Shown one piece after another: positions 23,296 through 34,112 of a stretch of DNA of 64,000 nt. Numbering within the stretch: position 1 is the first letter of the stretch; each line of letters starts with the position of its first letter. This stretch comes from Sparassis latifolia (Eukaryota; Basidiomycota; Agaricomycetes; Polyporales; Sparassidaceae): NCBI GenBank assembly GCA_018466975.1, contig CM031563.1, forward strand, positions 806,001 through 870,000, given 5' to 3'. The notes under the pieces were generated by a model, which saw nothing but the letters and a program-made list of their open reading frames with translations, made no database searches and had not been told where the DNA came from. The translations under genes were made by a program, and so were the position numbers.

Positions 23296-25093
23296 TTACG
23301 GTAGTCGGCCTGCAACGCGATCCTCGATGATCTTGACAACAGTTGGAGCGTAAACGGGTATCTGCGTGCCTTGGAACCCTTCAGGGTAACTTGGAAGCGG
23401 GGTGTCGGGATAGGTTCGGTACCTGAAGAGCAGTGACAATTTGTTTTAGTTGTTAAAACAGAGTTGACAGCGCACGTACGTGTCGTTCCAGACGGCGAAG
23501 TGCTTCATGCCCATGGCGCGCGTTGTCCACTCATAGTCGTGGGCAAAGCCCTCGGGGTAGAAGATCTCGATGACAGTCGAGATCGGCGTGACGGGCATCA
23601 TGATGAGATGCTGCGAAAATGAAATCAGTATAGCAAAGTGTCAGTAATGGGCGTCTGTCTTACAGTAAGACCATTTCCGTGCACGCCGAGGAGGATCTAT
23701 GAAATGGTACAACTTGAGGAATGAGGAGGCTTGGACTAGAGGCGAGCACTTGCCGTGGAACGTGCGACGGCTTCTAGCTGGTCTTCCTTGCTCAGCCTTT
23801 CGGCTTGGACAACACTGAGCTCCCAACCGTGCGAAGCACACGTCTCCTTCAACGCTTTTACAAGTGCCTCGTGGTGACTCTCTATCAGGTGTCTACGCGT
23901 GCCCTGCCTGCTGATATACGTCACCACCACGTCCTGTCCAACCTGCTTGCTGTTAGGACCAGTGAGATCTCCGCCTGCGTCGTGGTCATGCTGTTTCGCC
24001 TGCACATGTGCAAGAGCTGTCTCCTCCACGCGCACACCAGTGTCCACCACCCATGCATCGATTCCTGCGAACCGCAGAATTGCGCGTCGGACGGGCTCCC
24101 ACCACCACTTTGTGAGGTTCCCAACCTGTCGCATGTGCTCGTACGCCTCCGACGCTGTCCGCTGTGTTTGCAGTCCGCAGATATCACCCCGGAATGCGGC
24201 GGACCGGTCCGCGAAAAGCACCGTGTCGAAGTGCCACGCGCGGGCATGCGTGCCCCAAGCCGAAGTAGCCCGTATCCGATCTTCCCAGTCCTCTTGTACT
24301 TCGACTGTGAGGGAGGGGAAAGCAGCGCGGAGGAAATAGGCATTGAATCCTGGGGCATCTCGCCAGCCATCGGCGCCAGCGTTCGCAAAGATCATACGGT
24401 GTACGGGAGGCGCCGTTGTCAGATGTGAGGCAGAAGGCTCAACTACGGCGTTCCAGGCGCCAGACCAAAACGCCCATGCTCCAAATAAGAGCTCGGCGCA
24501 AAAGTGATAGTAGTGATCGAGGAATTGCTGGGGATCGTTGTACAGGAATGTGTTCCCCTCCACGGACCAGACTCGGTTGCGCTCCCAGCGATCTGAGTCA
24601 CCGCCCCAGCGCGAGCGAGCTTCAGCGGGTGTCAGAAAATCCATGTTTTCTGCGGTAGGAATGCGTGCGGCAATGTTTTCGGGAGTGTTCTCGGCTGGCA
24701 AGCCGGTCGAGGTCATCAAGCGGATGTCAGGGAACGCAGAAGAGGGCTGCGAAGATACAATGTAGAGCGTCCCATTAGACATGTATAGATTGTGGAAAAG
24801 GGTCCAGCCAGGGGCGTGCGATGAGATGGTGGTTTCGGGAAAGTCGTATGCGACATCCACTTGCGGAGTCCCGAACAGACCTATTCTCCCCTCCGCTCGT
24901 GGTCATCGTCAGGGAGGCGAGCAGAGTCATCGGCACTGGAGACAATGTGTGAACTGACCTCCGTGCTGACGATTACAGAGCCAGGGAAATGGTCAGAGAA
25001 AGAACCGAAGAAAACGGATGTAATGTGCATAGAGGTCGCGCCGAGGAGGATCAAGACCACATCTCGCAGAGATCGTGTCCGCGGTACACCCAT
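23296..25093 (-). CDS. Type II membrane glycosyltransferase, GT61-like
   Basis: Five exons: 24937-25093, 23754-24880, 23664-23696, 23480-23610, 23296-23422; about 524 aa. The start at 25093 places one membrane helix near residues 10-30 (VVLILLGATSMHITSVFFG), the type II topology of Golgi glycosyltransferases. GT61-like blocks are the DHYYHFCAELLFGAW region, TYISRQGTRRHLIESHH, and ILLGVHGNGLTHLIMMP followed by EIFYPEGFAHDYEW. Likely function: transfer of a sugar (xylose, GlcNAc or similar) in the secretory pathway; specificity is not readable. Two junctions deserve care: the intron 23697-23753 starts GCAAGT, and the first intron (24881-24936) uses a weak GTGCCG donor. Without it the frame would break in a GGGG run. 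Confidence 0.85.
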
Positions 25094-26196
25094 ATCGTCA
25101 CGCGAGACACAAAAGCGAACTGGAAACGCGTTTGTGAAAAGGGGGACAACATGCACTTATCGCCTCCGCAACTTATAACAGGATCTTGCTGTGCCTGAAC
25201 GTGAGCCTCGATGATTTTCGGAGATCAAAAAGTAGTATCGGAAGGTTAATTACCAGGTCACCTGAGATCGCGGAGATGAAATACCAGTCTCCGACCCGTC
25301 CGGAACGCAAACTTCTCAAGTGGCGGCCACTGCTCGCCGCTGGCATCTCTGACAGATCCCGCAGGCGGCCATTCTCATCTGCACCCCCCATATGTTCGCT
25401 TCGGCTTCTAGTTTTGTTGTCAGTGGATCCTTGTACCTCTTTAGCATTGGGCATCGTAGATGGCCCATCATATATAGGATCTCGAAACCGGCATGACGTT
25501 GCGTGCTCATAAATTATCACTCGTCCTCGCAAAGATGGCAAGCCTCCAGCGGTTGAGCTAAGTGCGTACGTACATGTCTATGGCAGTTTGATCGGGTTCG
25601 CAGCTAACTGTCAGGTTACTGATTCCGTTCCGACTGAAAACGTCGATCAACAGCATGACCTGCGGGGAAAGTCGTCTTTCCATCTCCTTCCAGCGAACCC
25701 TTCAGAAAAATCGCAAGTTTACTTTTTGCTGAGCAGATATAGGTGATGACGACACCTTTCATTGTCTTTCATTGCTCGTCTTGGGCATCTTCCAACTGGG
25801 GACACCGATATGTGATTAGCGCGAGCGGAAGAATCCGACACACGACACTAAACTTCGCAAGCCTGTGCTCTATGTTACCACCCTTACCGCTCGAGTGAAT
25901 CGAGTACGCGGTCCGCGTCCAAGAAATCATGTTCCGCATAGCTCTTCCGTTGATTGTACCGGCGCCAATGAAAAGGGAAAGTCACGACAGCCACTTTGAA
26001 ACTGCACGAGCACGTTGAACTCTGCTGCGCCAACCAAATGTCACATTCCAAGGCTAGCGGACGAGAGAAGTCGAAGACATGTACAAATGCAGCTGGGGAT
26101 TTTCAAATATTCGTCATCGCCGTAATTGAGACCCGCTCACATGGAGACGATGACAGGTCGCACAATGTGCATGCTCTGTAGAAGGAGACGATCATC
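25094..26196. other. Intergenic, no supported gene
   Basis: About 1.1 kb: upstream of the glycosyltransferase and downstream of the transcription factor. No frame with support. Confidence 0.45.
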
Positions 26197-29021
26197 TCAC
26201 GTCTCGGGAAAGAACCCCAGCAGATGCACCGTCTCAGCCTCATCTTGCCCTGTGTCCCCTCCGACCGTCTCCGCCTGCCAGCTATTGATGCGAATGTTCA
26301 TGAGCTCGTACATGAGTAGAGTGGGCTCCTGCTCGCCCTTCCGCAAGAACCTCCGGATATGACGCTCCCACTTCTTCATCAGGAGGAACTTCGCATCCCC
26401 CGAGATGAGAGACGTGGTCCCGGGTCCGAACGGCGGCAGCCGCTCCTGATATGCTAGGATCGCTACCTGGCCCATCCAATAGAATGGGAGGCCTTGGAAG
26501 ACGAATGGTGAGTCCTCGACTTCGCTATTCTTTGGGGTATCGGGCGAGTGTAGCCAGCTCTGCAGCCAGTGGTGTAACATCAACTGAGTGGCGAAGACCT
26601 TCTGGTCGCTAGTGGGGGGAACGTGTGAACCATGTGACGTACAATCGGCTACGCCAGCCTCTTGCAGCGGTTCAAGAAAATCTTCGAATAATTTTCGCAA
26701 TATCGAGTGAATAAGGATCCAGTGGGCGAACGGATTCAGCATTGGGGATGGAGAGAGCGTTGGGCTACTGTCGGCTAACTTCATGAAAGCAGCTTGGAGG
26801 GAGAAACCGCAGAGCCGATCCGTGGTAGACCCGTACAAAGACGGCTTCCGGAGAATCGACAACCACTCATCTGCCGTGCGTGCTGTCCACAATGCATCTT
26901 CGCATGGCAGCCCTAGGTCAAACTCCAAGGACGGGAATGTGGGGTGCAGGCTGTAGTAGAGGCAGTGGACGCAATCGTGTACATAGCAAAGGAGGAGCGC
27001 TCTAAGTCGCAATTATTTATCAGTCTGAGAAAGTCCGTGCATACAGCAAGCACCTACCGCTTCGCAGTTTCATGCATCACCCACTCCCGCCAAGGGACGT
27101 CAATAGACGTCAGATGGCCCATATCTGGAGGTACCCACCGTGCACACCTGTGCACAAAACCACTCATACGAATCAGCTATGAAATATGGATAAGCTGACA
27201 ACTGACTCCAATCTTTGGGAAAAACTGACCATGATCAGCATTCCGTGATAGACAGTGGAATAGACCCGCTGTTCTGATAGCTGATGGAATAGACCGATTG
27301 TCTGCAAGAAAGCTACGGCCAGAGCCAGATGCGTTTGATACTCCGAATCGGTTGGATCTTTCGTCTGAAAGAAGACACAGTTGCAGACCCATTAACTAAT
27401 AATTGTAAACATGTCACTCACAAACTCAGACACAAGCTCATCTCTAACGGAAGAAAGAGTGGCATCGACGAAATTAATAGCAACCCGCGTTCGCACATAC
27501 AGTGCACCACACGCGCGCATAGCAGCCAGTAGAATAGGAGGTTTGTCCTCGACGTGAAAAGTCGCAGCATGTACAATAGGCATTTTTTTGAGAAAGGCTG
27601 TGAAAAAAAGACTCACTGCATTTTACAACAGCAGTGATCGGACCACAGTAAAGTAACAAAGTCACGGCCTGTTAGATAACCTACAATACTAAGATAGGGA
27701 ACGAAATACGTACGGTAGTGTTGAAGTTCCGTGGATGAAGGTCCATCACACGCACCCACGGTGGTGTCAGATACCGGAACACCAGAAGGTTCTCGAGGAC
27801 AAAGCGGATCCTGCATAGACAGCGATTTCAAAGATGAATCGAAGTCCTCCGGCTCAGCAGAAAGCAGGCTGGGACCAGATCCATGATCAAAAAAGTGGGG
27901 CCATCGGCAAGCCTCCTTCGCGTCCACGACATCTGCAACAAAATCGACGTGTGCAGGGGATTGTTGCTGGTTAGGAGTGAAGATGCCACCAAGTAACCCG
28001 TCGAAAATTTCATTAGAGAGCAAATTGCTCATATGGCTCTGGGTTCCACTTGGTATCCCGTCGATCTTAGAAAACGTCGAACTCTTATCAATTGAGAAGT
28101 TGACAATATTAGAGGGTGGTTCTGCTGTATGTATTCTGAGTTCTGGCCAGTCCTGCGCCATTGGAGAAGGTGTCGAAAAATCGGTCCGCAGGCTCCCATG
28201 GTCTGACTGACAGCGCGGTGTAGGTAGGCCCGAACAAGAATTCGACGACGAAGGTTCGGAGGCAGATGTTGCAGGAGATCCCTCCTTTGCAGGAACGGCT
28301 TCGTGTTGTCGCGGAGGATAATCTGTTCTCCGCGTTCCAGCTACATATATGCATTCGCGACTTCGTGACTTGCATTTGGAACAGGGCTGCTGCAGATCAC
28401 ATTTGACCTTCGATTCCGCACAGGCTTGACAGGACCTCCGTCGTGAGCGGATCGTTGTCTCTCTAAGACATAAATTGATTTTGCACAAATTTGTTCGCGG
28501 AAGACAGGCTCGTTAGATCAAAATTAGTGTATATGAAGAGATTAACGCACGGATCGCCGCAGGTGCGCTTATGCCTCGTGAGGAGGTCACTCCGAGTGAA
28601 TTGAGAATGACAAGTCTGGTGATCAAGACATTATTAGAAGAGAGAAGGCACACAGGGACGAATTCATACATCGCATTGGTATAGCCGTTCATCGGAGTCT
28701 ACGTAAAACAGTGGATCGAACCATGCATAAAGACACAGTACTAAATCACTCACGAGTCCGCAAATGACGGTTCAGATGAGTCGTGCGTGTAAACTTGGCA
28801 GGACACATTGGACAGAGTTTTGACTGGGGCATCGAAGGTATGTTGCCTTTGTGTAGACGCATCTTTGAAGAATGAGCACTTCCCTTGCGGGCCTCCGGCT
28901 CTTGGAGTAGCGACATATGGCATTCGCTCCGCTGAGTATCTAGGTTTGAGGACGAACCAGCCAGACGGCTCAGGCTGTGATCCTCCGTAGTCGGCGTTGT
29001 GGTATCGTTGCTATATGACAT
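26197..29021 (-). CDS. Transcription factor with two C2H2 fingers plus a Zn2Cys6 cluster
   Basis: Eight exons: 28754-29021, 28670-28698, 28551-28615, 27714-28462, 27422-27615, 27230-27364, 27058-27176, 26197-27001; about 787 aa. Finger 1 is C-x2-C-x12-H-x3-H (starting CPMCPAKF, residues about 75-95). Finger 2 is C-x2-C-x12-H-x3-C and is split by two introns. Immediately after comes a Zn2Cys6 cluster with spacing C-x2-C-x6-C-x5-C-x2-C-x6-C. The region from about 370 is the fungal-specific transcription-factor domain (HYLSLFFTAFLKKMP, SIDVPWREWVMHETAKR, CYVHDCVHCLYY). It should bind DNA and act in the nucleus; its targets cannot be read from sequence. Confidence 0.93.
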
Positions 29022-29596
29022 GTAAGCAGCTGGACAAAGTATACTGGACCGTAGATAAACCGCGGTCCAACGTTGATGTATGCGAAGTTCAGAACTGCCC
29101 TGAGCTGCCGCTTTCAAGTTTACCCCGATTGACTCTGCCGCCGGAATCGTGACGGATATCGGGCGCCTACGTGTATGTGACATGTGCACATGGCGGCAGT
29201 ACTTGCTACTAGTAGCATAACCTCGACCCAACGTTAACTGAGCCAAGCCCTCGAGCTCGTCTTTCTCTTCCCGCCGACGGAGATGCAGGACACCTAAACC
29301 ATTCACGATACGCGTGTTCCAAGAACTTGAAGGCCGCACGAATGTTACAACAAGTACATTGCACAAGATACTGCGTACAATAATAACATCGTACAACAAC
29401 CGTACCGGTGAAGAATGCATATCCCGTAGCTAAACAGAAAACGATGGAACCAAGATGGATAATATACAATGCCAACAACTCATCGTACATCTTCAAGACT
29501 GACAGCAAGAGCGAGATGCAATAATGATGAGCGATAACAGTGGACGCGAGAGAAAGTGGTGATAAACATGACCGAGAGGCATCCTATCGAGGGGTC
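29022..29596. promoter_or_regulatory. Upstream region of the transcription-factor gene
   Basis: 575 bp between the factor's ATG and the stop of the ankyrin gene. An open frame continues upstream of 29021 but lacks domain content and is probably 5' UTR. Confidence 0.4.
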
Positions 29597-32500
29597 TTAT
29601 GACTTTGACTTTAAGTTTTGCACAAAAGTCCTGATGCCCTCGAAACGATGTTTGTGGCCCGTCTGTGTACGCGAGTAACTGCTCGTCGCGTTCTGCCAGT
29701 CCTGCGACGAGAAGCCCATTTTTACAAGCTTGTTCGCGCGCGCAACCTGGCGTTCCTGGGTACTCATGCTAGGCATGAAATCGTGCTCAGGAGCAGTCGA
29801 GACTCGAGACAGTGGAATGGTTTCCACAGGATAGGACGTGGTGGGGTGAACACTTTCGTAGCCTGGATCAGGGGTACGTGACCGAACCATCCTTGGACGT
29901 GATCTGGCACGCGATTCTGACTTCGCATGCAGATGCATTGTCTTCGGTGGCGTAATGGACGCCGTACGATCACCGGAAAATAGACTGCTTTCCGATGGAC
30001 TTGTCGTGAGAGTGATCTGAGGGGAAGTGGACTGACGATGTGCGGAAGTAGAAGTGCCATTGATGGGAGAAGAAAACAATATCTCCGACGATGCTGTGAA
30101 CGAGAAACTGTCAACACCTCTTGATGGTCCATCAAAGAATCAAACTTACGGGTCCCACCACTGGTGTGAGGCCTCTTCACTCTCCTGGACCTAACCGAGC
30201 GACTGCGGTCAGATCTCTCCTCCAAGCTATATTTTCGATCCAATCCTTTTGAAGTAGAACTGCTGGAAGCTCCATCAAGATGATTTCCTTGCATTGTCTC
30301 GAAACCGCGATCCAGACTAAGGGAGGTAGACGGGATAGTCGAAGGCGTCCTCAGCTTCTCCTGCTCTTCCTTCTTGAACTTCCTCTCGATTGCCAGAGTC
30401 TCACCATATGCAGCCAGCTTTGCACTCAGTGGCGACCGCCCGGACCCTACGATACCTCCTAGTGATTGCAGGTCACTGACAAGGTCATCCATCTCCAAAA
30501 TGCTCTTCTGGGCACGTTGCACCAGCGCTTCCGCTTGTGCGTGCGATGATATCGAGCGAATATCGATATCCAGTGGTGCCCGTGGACCTCGGGAGGTAAA
30601 CGGCGTCTCCACATCTTCAGTTAGTGGCTCTGCGACTTCATCGCCATCCTTATCCAATACATCGGTGGGTACGTTTATAGACGCGATGGTCTCTGATGCG
30701 ATGGAAGGGGGTGACAATATCCGCGGTCCTGGAAGTGGAGATATGGACAAGGAGGGTGTCGTCACGTAACCACTTGAGCTAGTAGGTGGGTTAACACTTC
30801 CAGAAGTGCTCGTGCTGCTCACAGAATCGCCGCGCAGCCTCTGCTCAGTTCCATGTATTCCCGAAGCGTCCGGATGAGGGGTTGGATCTGAATCAACAGG
30901 AGGCGGAGAATTGATGCTGAAAGGGCACTCAAAGCCGGACTTAGGCATGTCGGGAGAGGGTAGAGGCGACAGCGAATCCAAAGAAAGGACCAATGGCTCC
31001 TGCAGGCGCAGCTCGGTCAAGCGAGGATTGCGATCCAAACCCTTAGAGCGTATAGGTTCGCCATACTGTTCCTCGTCTTCTTTCTCCATGTCTTCGCCAC
31101 GCACATCCTCAGGCTCAGCAGTAAGGAAAGGTGCAAGGGTATAGCCGCCCCTGTCAAGATTGCTGGACACGCCGTCGCTTAGAACCGAGCCAATGCTATC
31201 ACTTCTTCTTATTCCTCCAGCAGGACTGCGGCTGGCATGCCGACGACGACTGTTCCCCCGAGAATGATTAGAAGCTGTGGTAGAGCTGGAATCAAACCTG
31301 AGGGCACGCAATGATGGCTGGCTGTTGGGACTCGCACGATAGCTGTCCGCCTGAGACTGGCCAGAGGATGACGAGCGATGGTGCGGTAGTAAAATCCCAG
31401 GACGAACTGGAGGACCTCTCGGAAATGACGGGAGACTCGTTCCTATATCCCCGCTATCGTTAATACCCGCGCCCGAGCTTGATCGCGACCTCATATGGTC
31501 ATTCGACAGCGCATGGTGGAGCGCCACGGCGCGCCCGAGTCGCGCTGGATCGTTTGACTGGCTCTCGCTACACAACCGATTTCGGAACTTGCCTACTGGA
31601 CCAACATCAGCGGAAGGTTTGTCTGGAGATGCAGACACTCGGCTGTGGGAAGATGACCTTGCAGTGAACTCTCTACGTTGATCGGGTGCAGGAGATGCAG
31701 ACTGCGAGGTCATAGCCGAATTAGAAGAGCTGTATCCCGAAAAACTCTCCGGTGTTCCGGGGCTGTCACTGATGCTCTTCTTGAAAATACTGAGTAGTGA
31801 GATCTTGCCCTTCAGTTTGTGCGAGGAGCTAGGAGATTGTTCGGCATCCGTTCCTGCTGATTTGGGTCGCCCAGTGCTGGTGCCTCCACTTGTGCGAAAT
31901 GGATGCGTGAGAGAACTCTGAGAATGAGTGTGCAAGCTCTGGGGACCGTGCAGCGAGTCGAACACATGGGGAAGGGACGGACGACGAGGAGGGTATCCTT
32001 CTTGTGCGCCAGACTTCGGCTGATTAATAAGTGTATCAGCCTTTGGCAATGGCGATTCGCCGGGCTCTGAGCCCTCCTGTGCAGGAGAAACCGAGGGAGC
32101 TTGGGACAACGACGGCCTCAAGATGGTCAGCGCATTGTCGATGGAACGCTTTACGCGCAACCGCGCTGACATGCCGCACGTCTGGCAATCGCTAGCAGCG
32201 CAAAAATGATGACGATCCTCGGGCTCCTCGTTGCCCACACTGTTGACCTCCCTCTCCCTCAAATCCCTGTCCTTGTCCTGCGACCACTGCTTGAGCAGGT
32301 CTCCACAAGTGACCCACCCATTCTGACGGGCAACCATTTCAGGGGTAACACCATGCTTGTCCGGACGATCTGGGTGTGCGCCATGGAGGAGCAAGGTGAG
32401 GACGATGTTGGTGTGTCCGTTCGCGCACGCGAAGTGCAAGGGCGTTGAACCGGAGCCACCGACAATAGGAGCAGATGCGTCACCGTTCCTGTCACTAGAG

Positions 32501-32868
32501 AACCGTCGGGGTAACCTGCGAGAGCGTTGTAAACACATTATTCATAACGTCTTGCTTCTGTCGCTTACCTCGGTGCGTTCACATCAGCCCCTTTCTCGAT
32601 GAGCAACCTGACCACGATATCGTTGCCACCAGAACATGCTGCATGCAGAGGAAGGACGCCGTCGAGAACAGAATTAATGGGCTGTCCGTGGTCGAGAGCA
32701 TACTTCACCAAGCCAACGTTACCGGTCGCTGCTGCAGAGTGCAGTCCAAGATGGGGGACTACTGAACAGTTAACGTACAAGATAGCAGAGAAGGAGGGAT
32801 GTGTACGCACACTCTGTCACCACGTTATACTTTGCTTCCGCCCTTTGAGTCCTCGATACCCCAGGCAT
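29597..32868 (-). CDS. Ankyrin-repeat protein with long disordered region
   Basis: Four exons: 32811-32868, 32569-32761, 30150-32515, 29597-30093; about 1037 aa. At least three ankyrin repeats lie in residues 20-150, for example LHSAAATGNVGLVKYALDHG, LPLHAACSGGNDIVVRLLIE and TPLHFACANGHTNIVLTLLL. A possible CxxC pair follows (CAASDCQTCG). The rest is Ser/Pro-rich, low in order, with one helical segment near residues 690-760 (LVQRAQKSILEMDDLVSDLQ). No catalytic motif is present, so a scaffold role is likely. Confidence 0.88.
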
Positions 32869-34112
32869 GATTGTTCAGAGAACAGAGCGGGGCTACAGGT
32901 AGGTGTAAAGGATGAGATAAATATACCGGCAGGTGGAAGCTCCGGCTGAAGGGGGCACAGAAGCGTCAAAGCGGAGGAGACGCGGTCGGAAATAGATACA
33001 CCGGGTCGATATTTCGGCGTAAGTGACCCTGAGGCAGAGCGGACCAGGACTAGAAGAGCAAAAGCTCGCAGATACAAAGCCCACCAAGTGGCCTGAGCTT
33101 GGGTACGCCCGATGGCGGACGGGTGGTCGCCACAGCGAAGGACAAAAGGACTGTCACTGTCAGGGAGACTCAGAGAGGTGTGCTTGAAATGGGCGGCTGT
33201 CGGGTGACGTAAGCTTCCGTGCTCACAGAGGCTCGGGCGGGCGCTTCCTCTCCTCACCGCTGACCACGAGTCGGCTTTGACTTGATCCTGATGCAAGCTG
33301 CTCTTTTTATTCTCTCGGCATTCCCAGTCCTTTTGACATTTCTGGATCCGCTCATCCGGTGTCGACCCCTACGATCTGCCATGTCGTTTGGTTGAAATGC
33401 TCGAGATATCTGTCTGGCGTGCTTTGGGAGCTCACAGACATTCATTCTACCCAAGTATGTACTAGCTCACCATATGTATGACAGTCATCAGCCGCTCCGA
33501 GCGTTTCTACTGCCCTCGCGGGTGATTGACCCAAAGCGATGCGATACCGGTGTCAGCTTTTAATGCCTTTCATCGCCTCGTACCCACGATGCTGCAGTAG
33601 AATCATGGAAAGATCGTGAATTCCTCTGATTCGGGAGGTGCTTACTCGATTTCGCCGTGCTATTGACGTTAGATGCTCGATTCTGCCGTGCGTTCCAAAC
33701 TGAAGGGGTTCAGCGGGTCCATCCGCTGCAGTCGGTTATTCATGCGCGTTTAACGCATCCCAGTTGTGGATAGATATAGATATCACATGTGGCAACGAGA
33801 TGAGTCTGGGTGACAATAGCATCGCAGACAGTCTCTCCGACAAACTGCGCTTTACTAGAGTACTCGTCCGGGTCGTCCCCGCCCATTTCCCTCATAAATC
33901 TCGACGTATATGGGAAAATCGGTTCATGACATGCGATGAGCTATTTCCATCCGATGTGGAACCTATTGGACCAGAGTTTCCTTTATGTTTCAACTACATG
34001 TACATAGTTGCTTGACGTATACCTTAAAATATTTCCTGCCACCAATGCTGTCATGGTGGGCTGATATTCGAGTGTTCAGTGCCTGAACCTCTCGGATCAG
34101 TATGGTCATTTA
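32869..34112. other. Intergenic, no supported gene
   Basis: About 1.2 kb between the ankyrin gene and the TIR element. Open frames (for example 32817-33296 minus) show no domain, signal peptide or splice consistency. Confidence 0.45.

Noticed and set aside
24416..24860. Plus-strand frames opposite the glycosyltransferase
   Set aside because: Shadow of the strongly supported minus-strand exon 23754-24880.
32817..33296. 159-codon minus-strand frame upstream of the ankyrin gene
   Set aside because: Overlaps the first ankyrin exon in another frame and has no domain; likely UTR or promoter.
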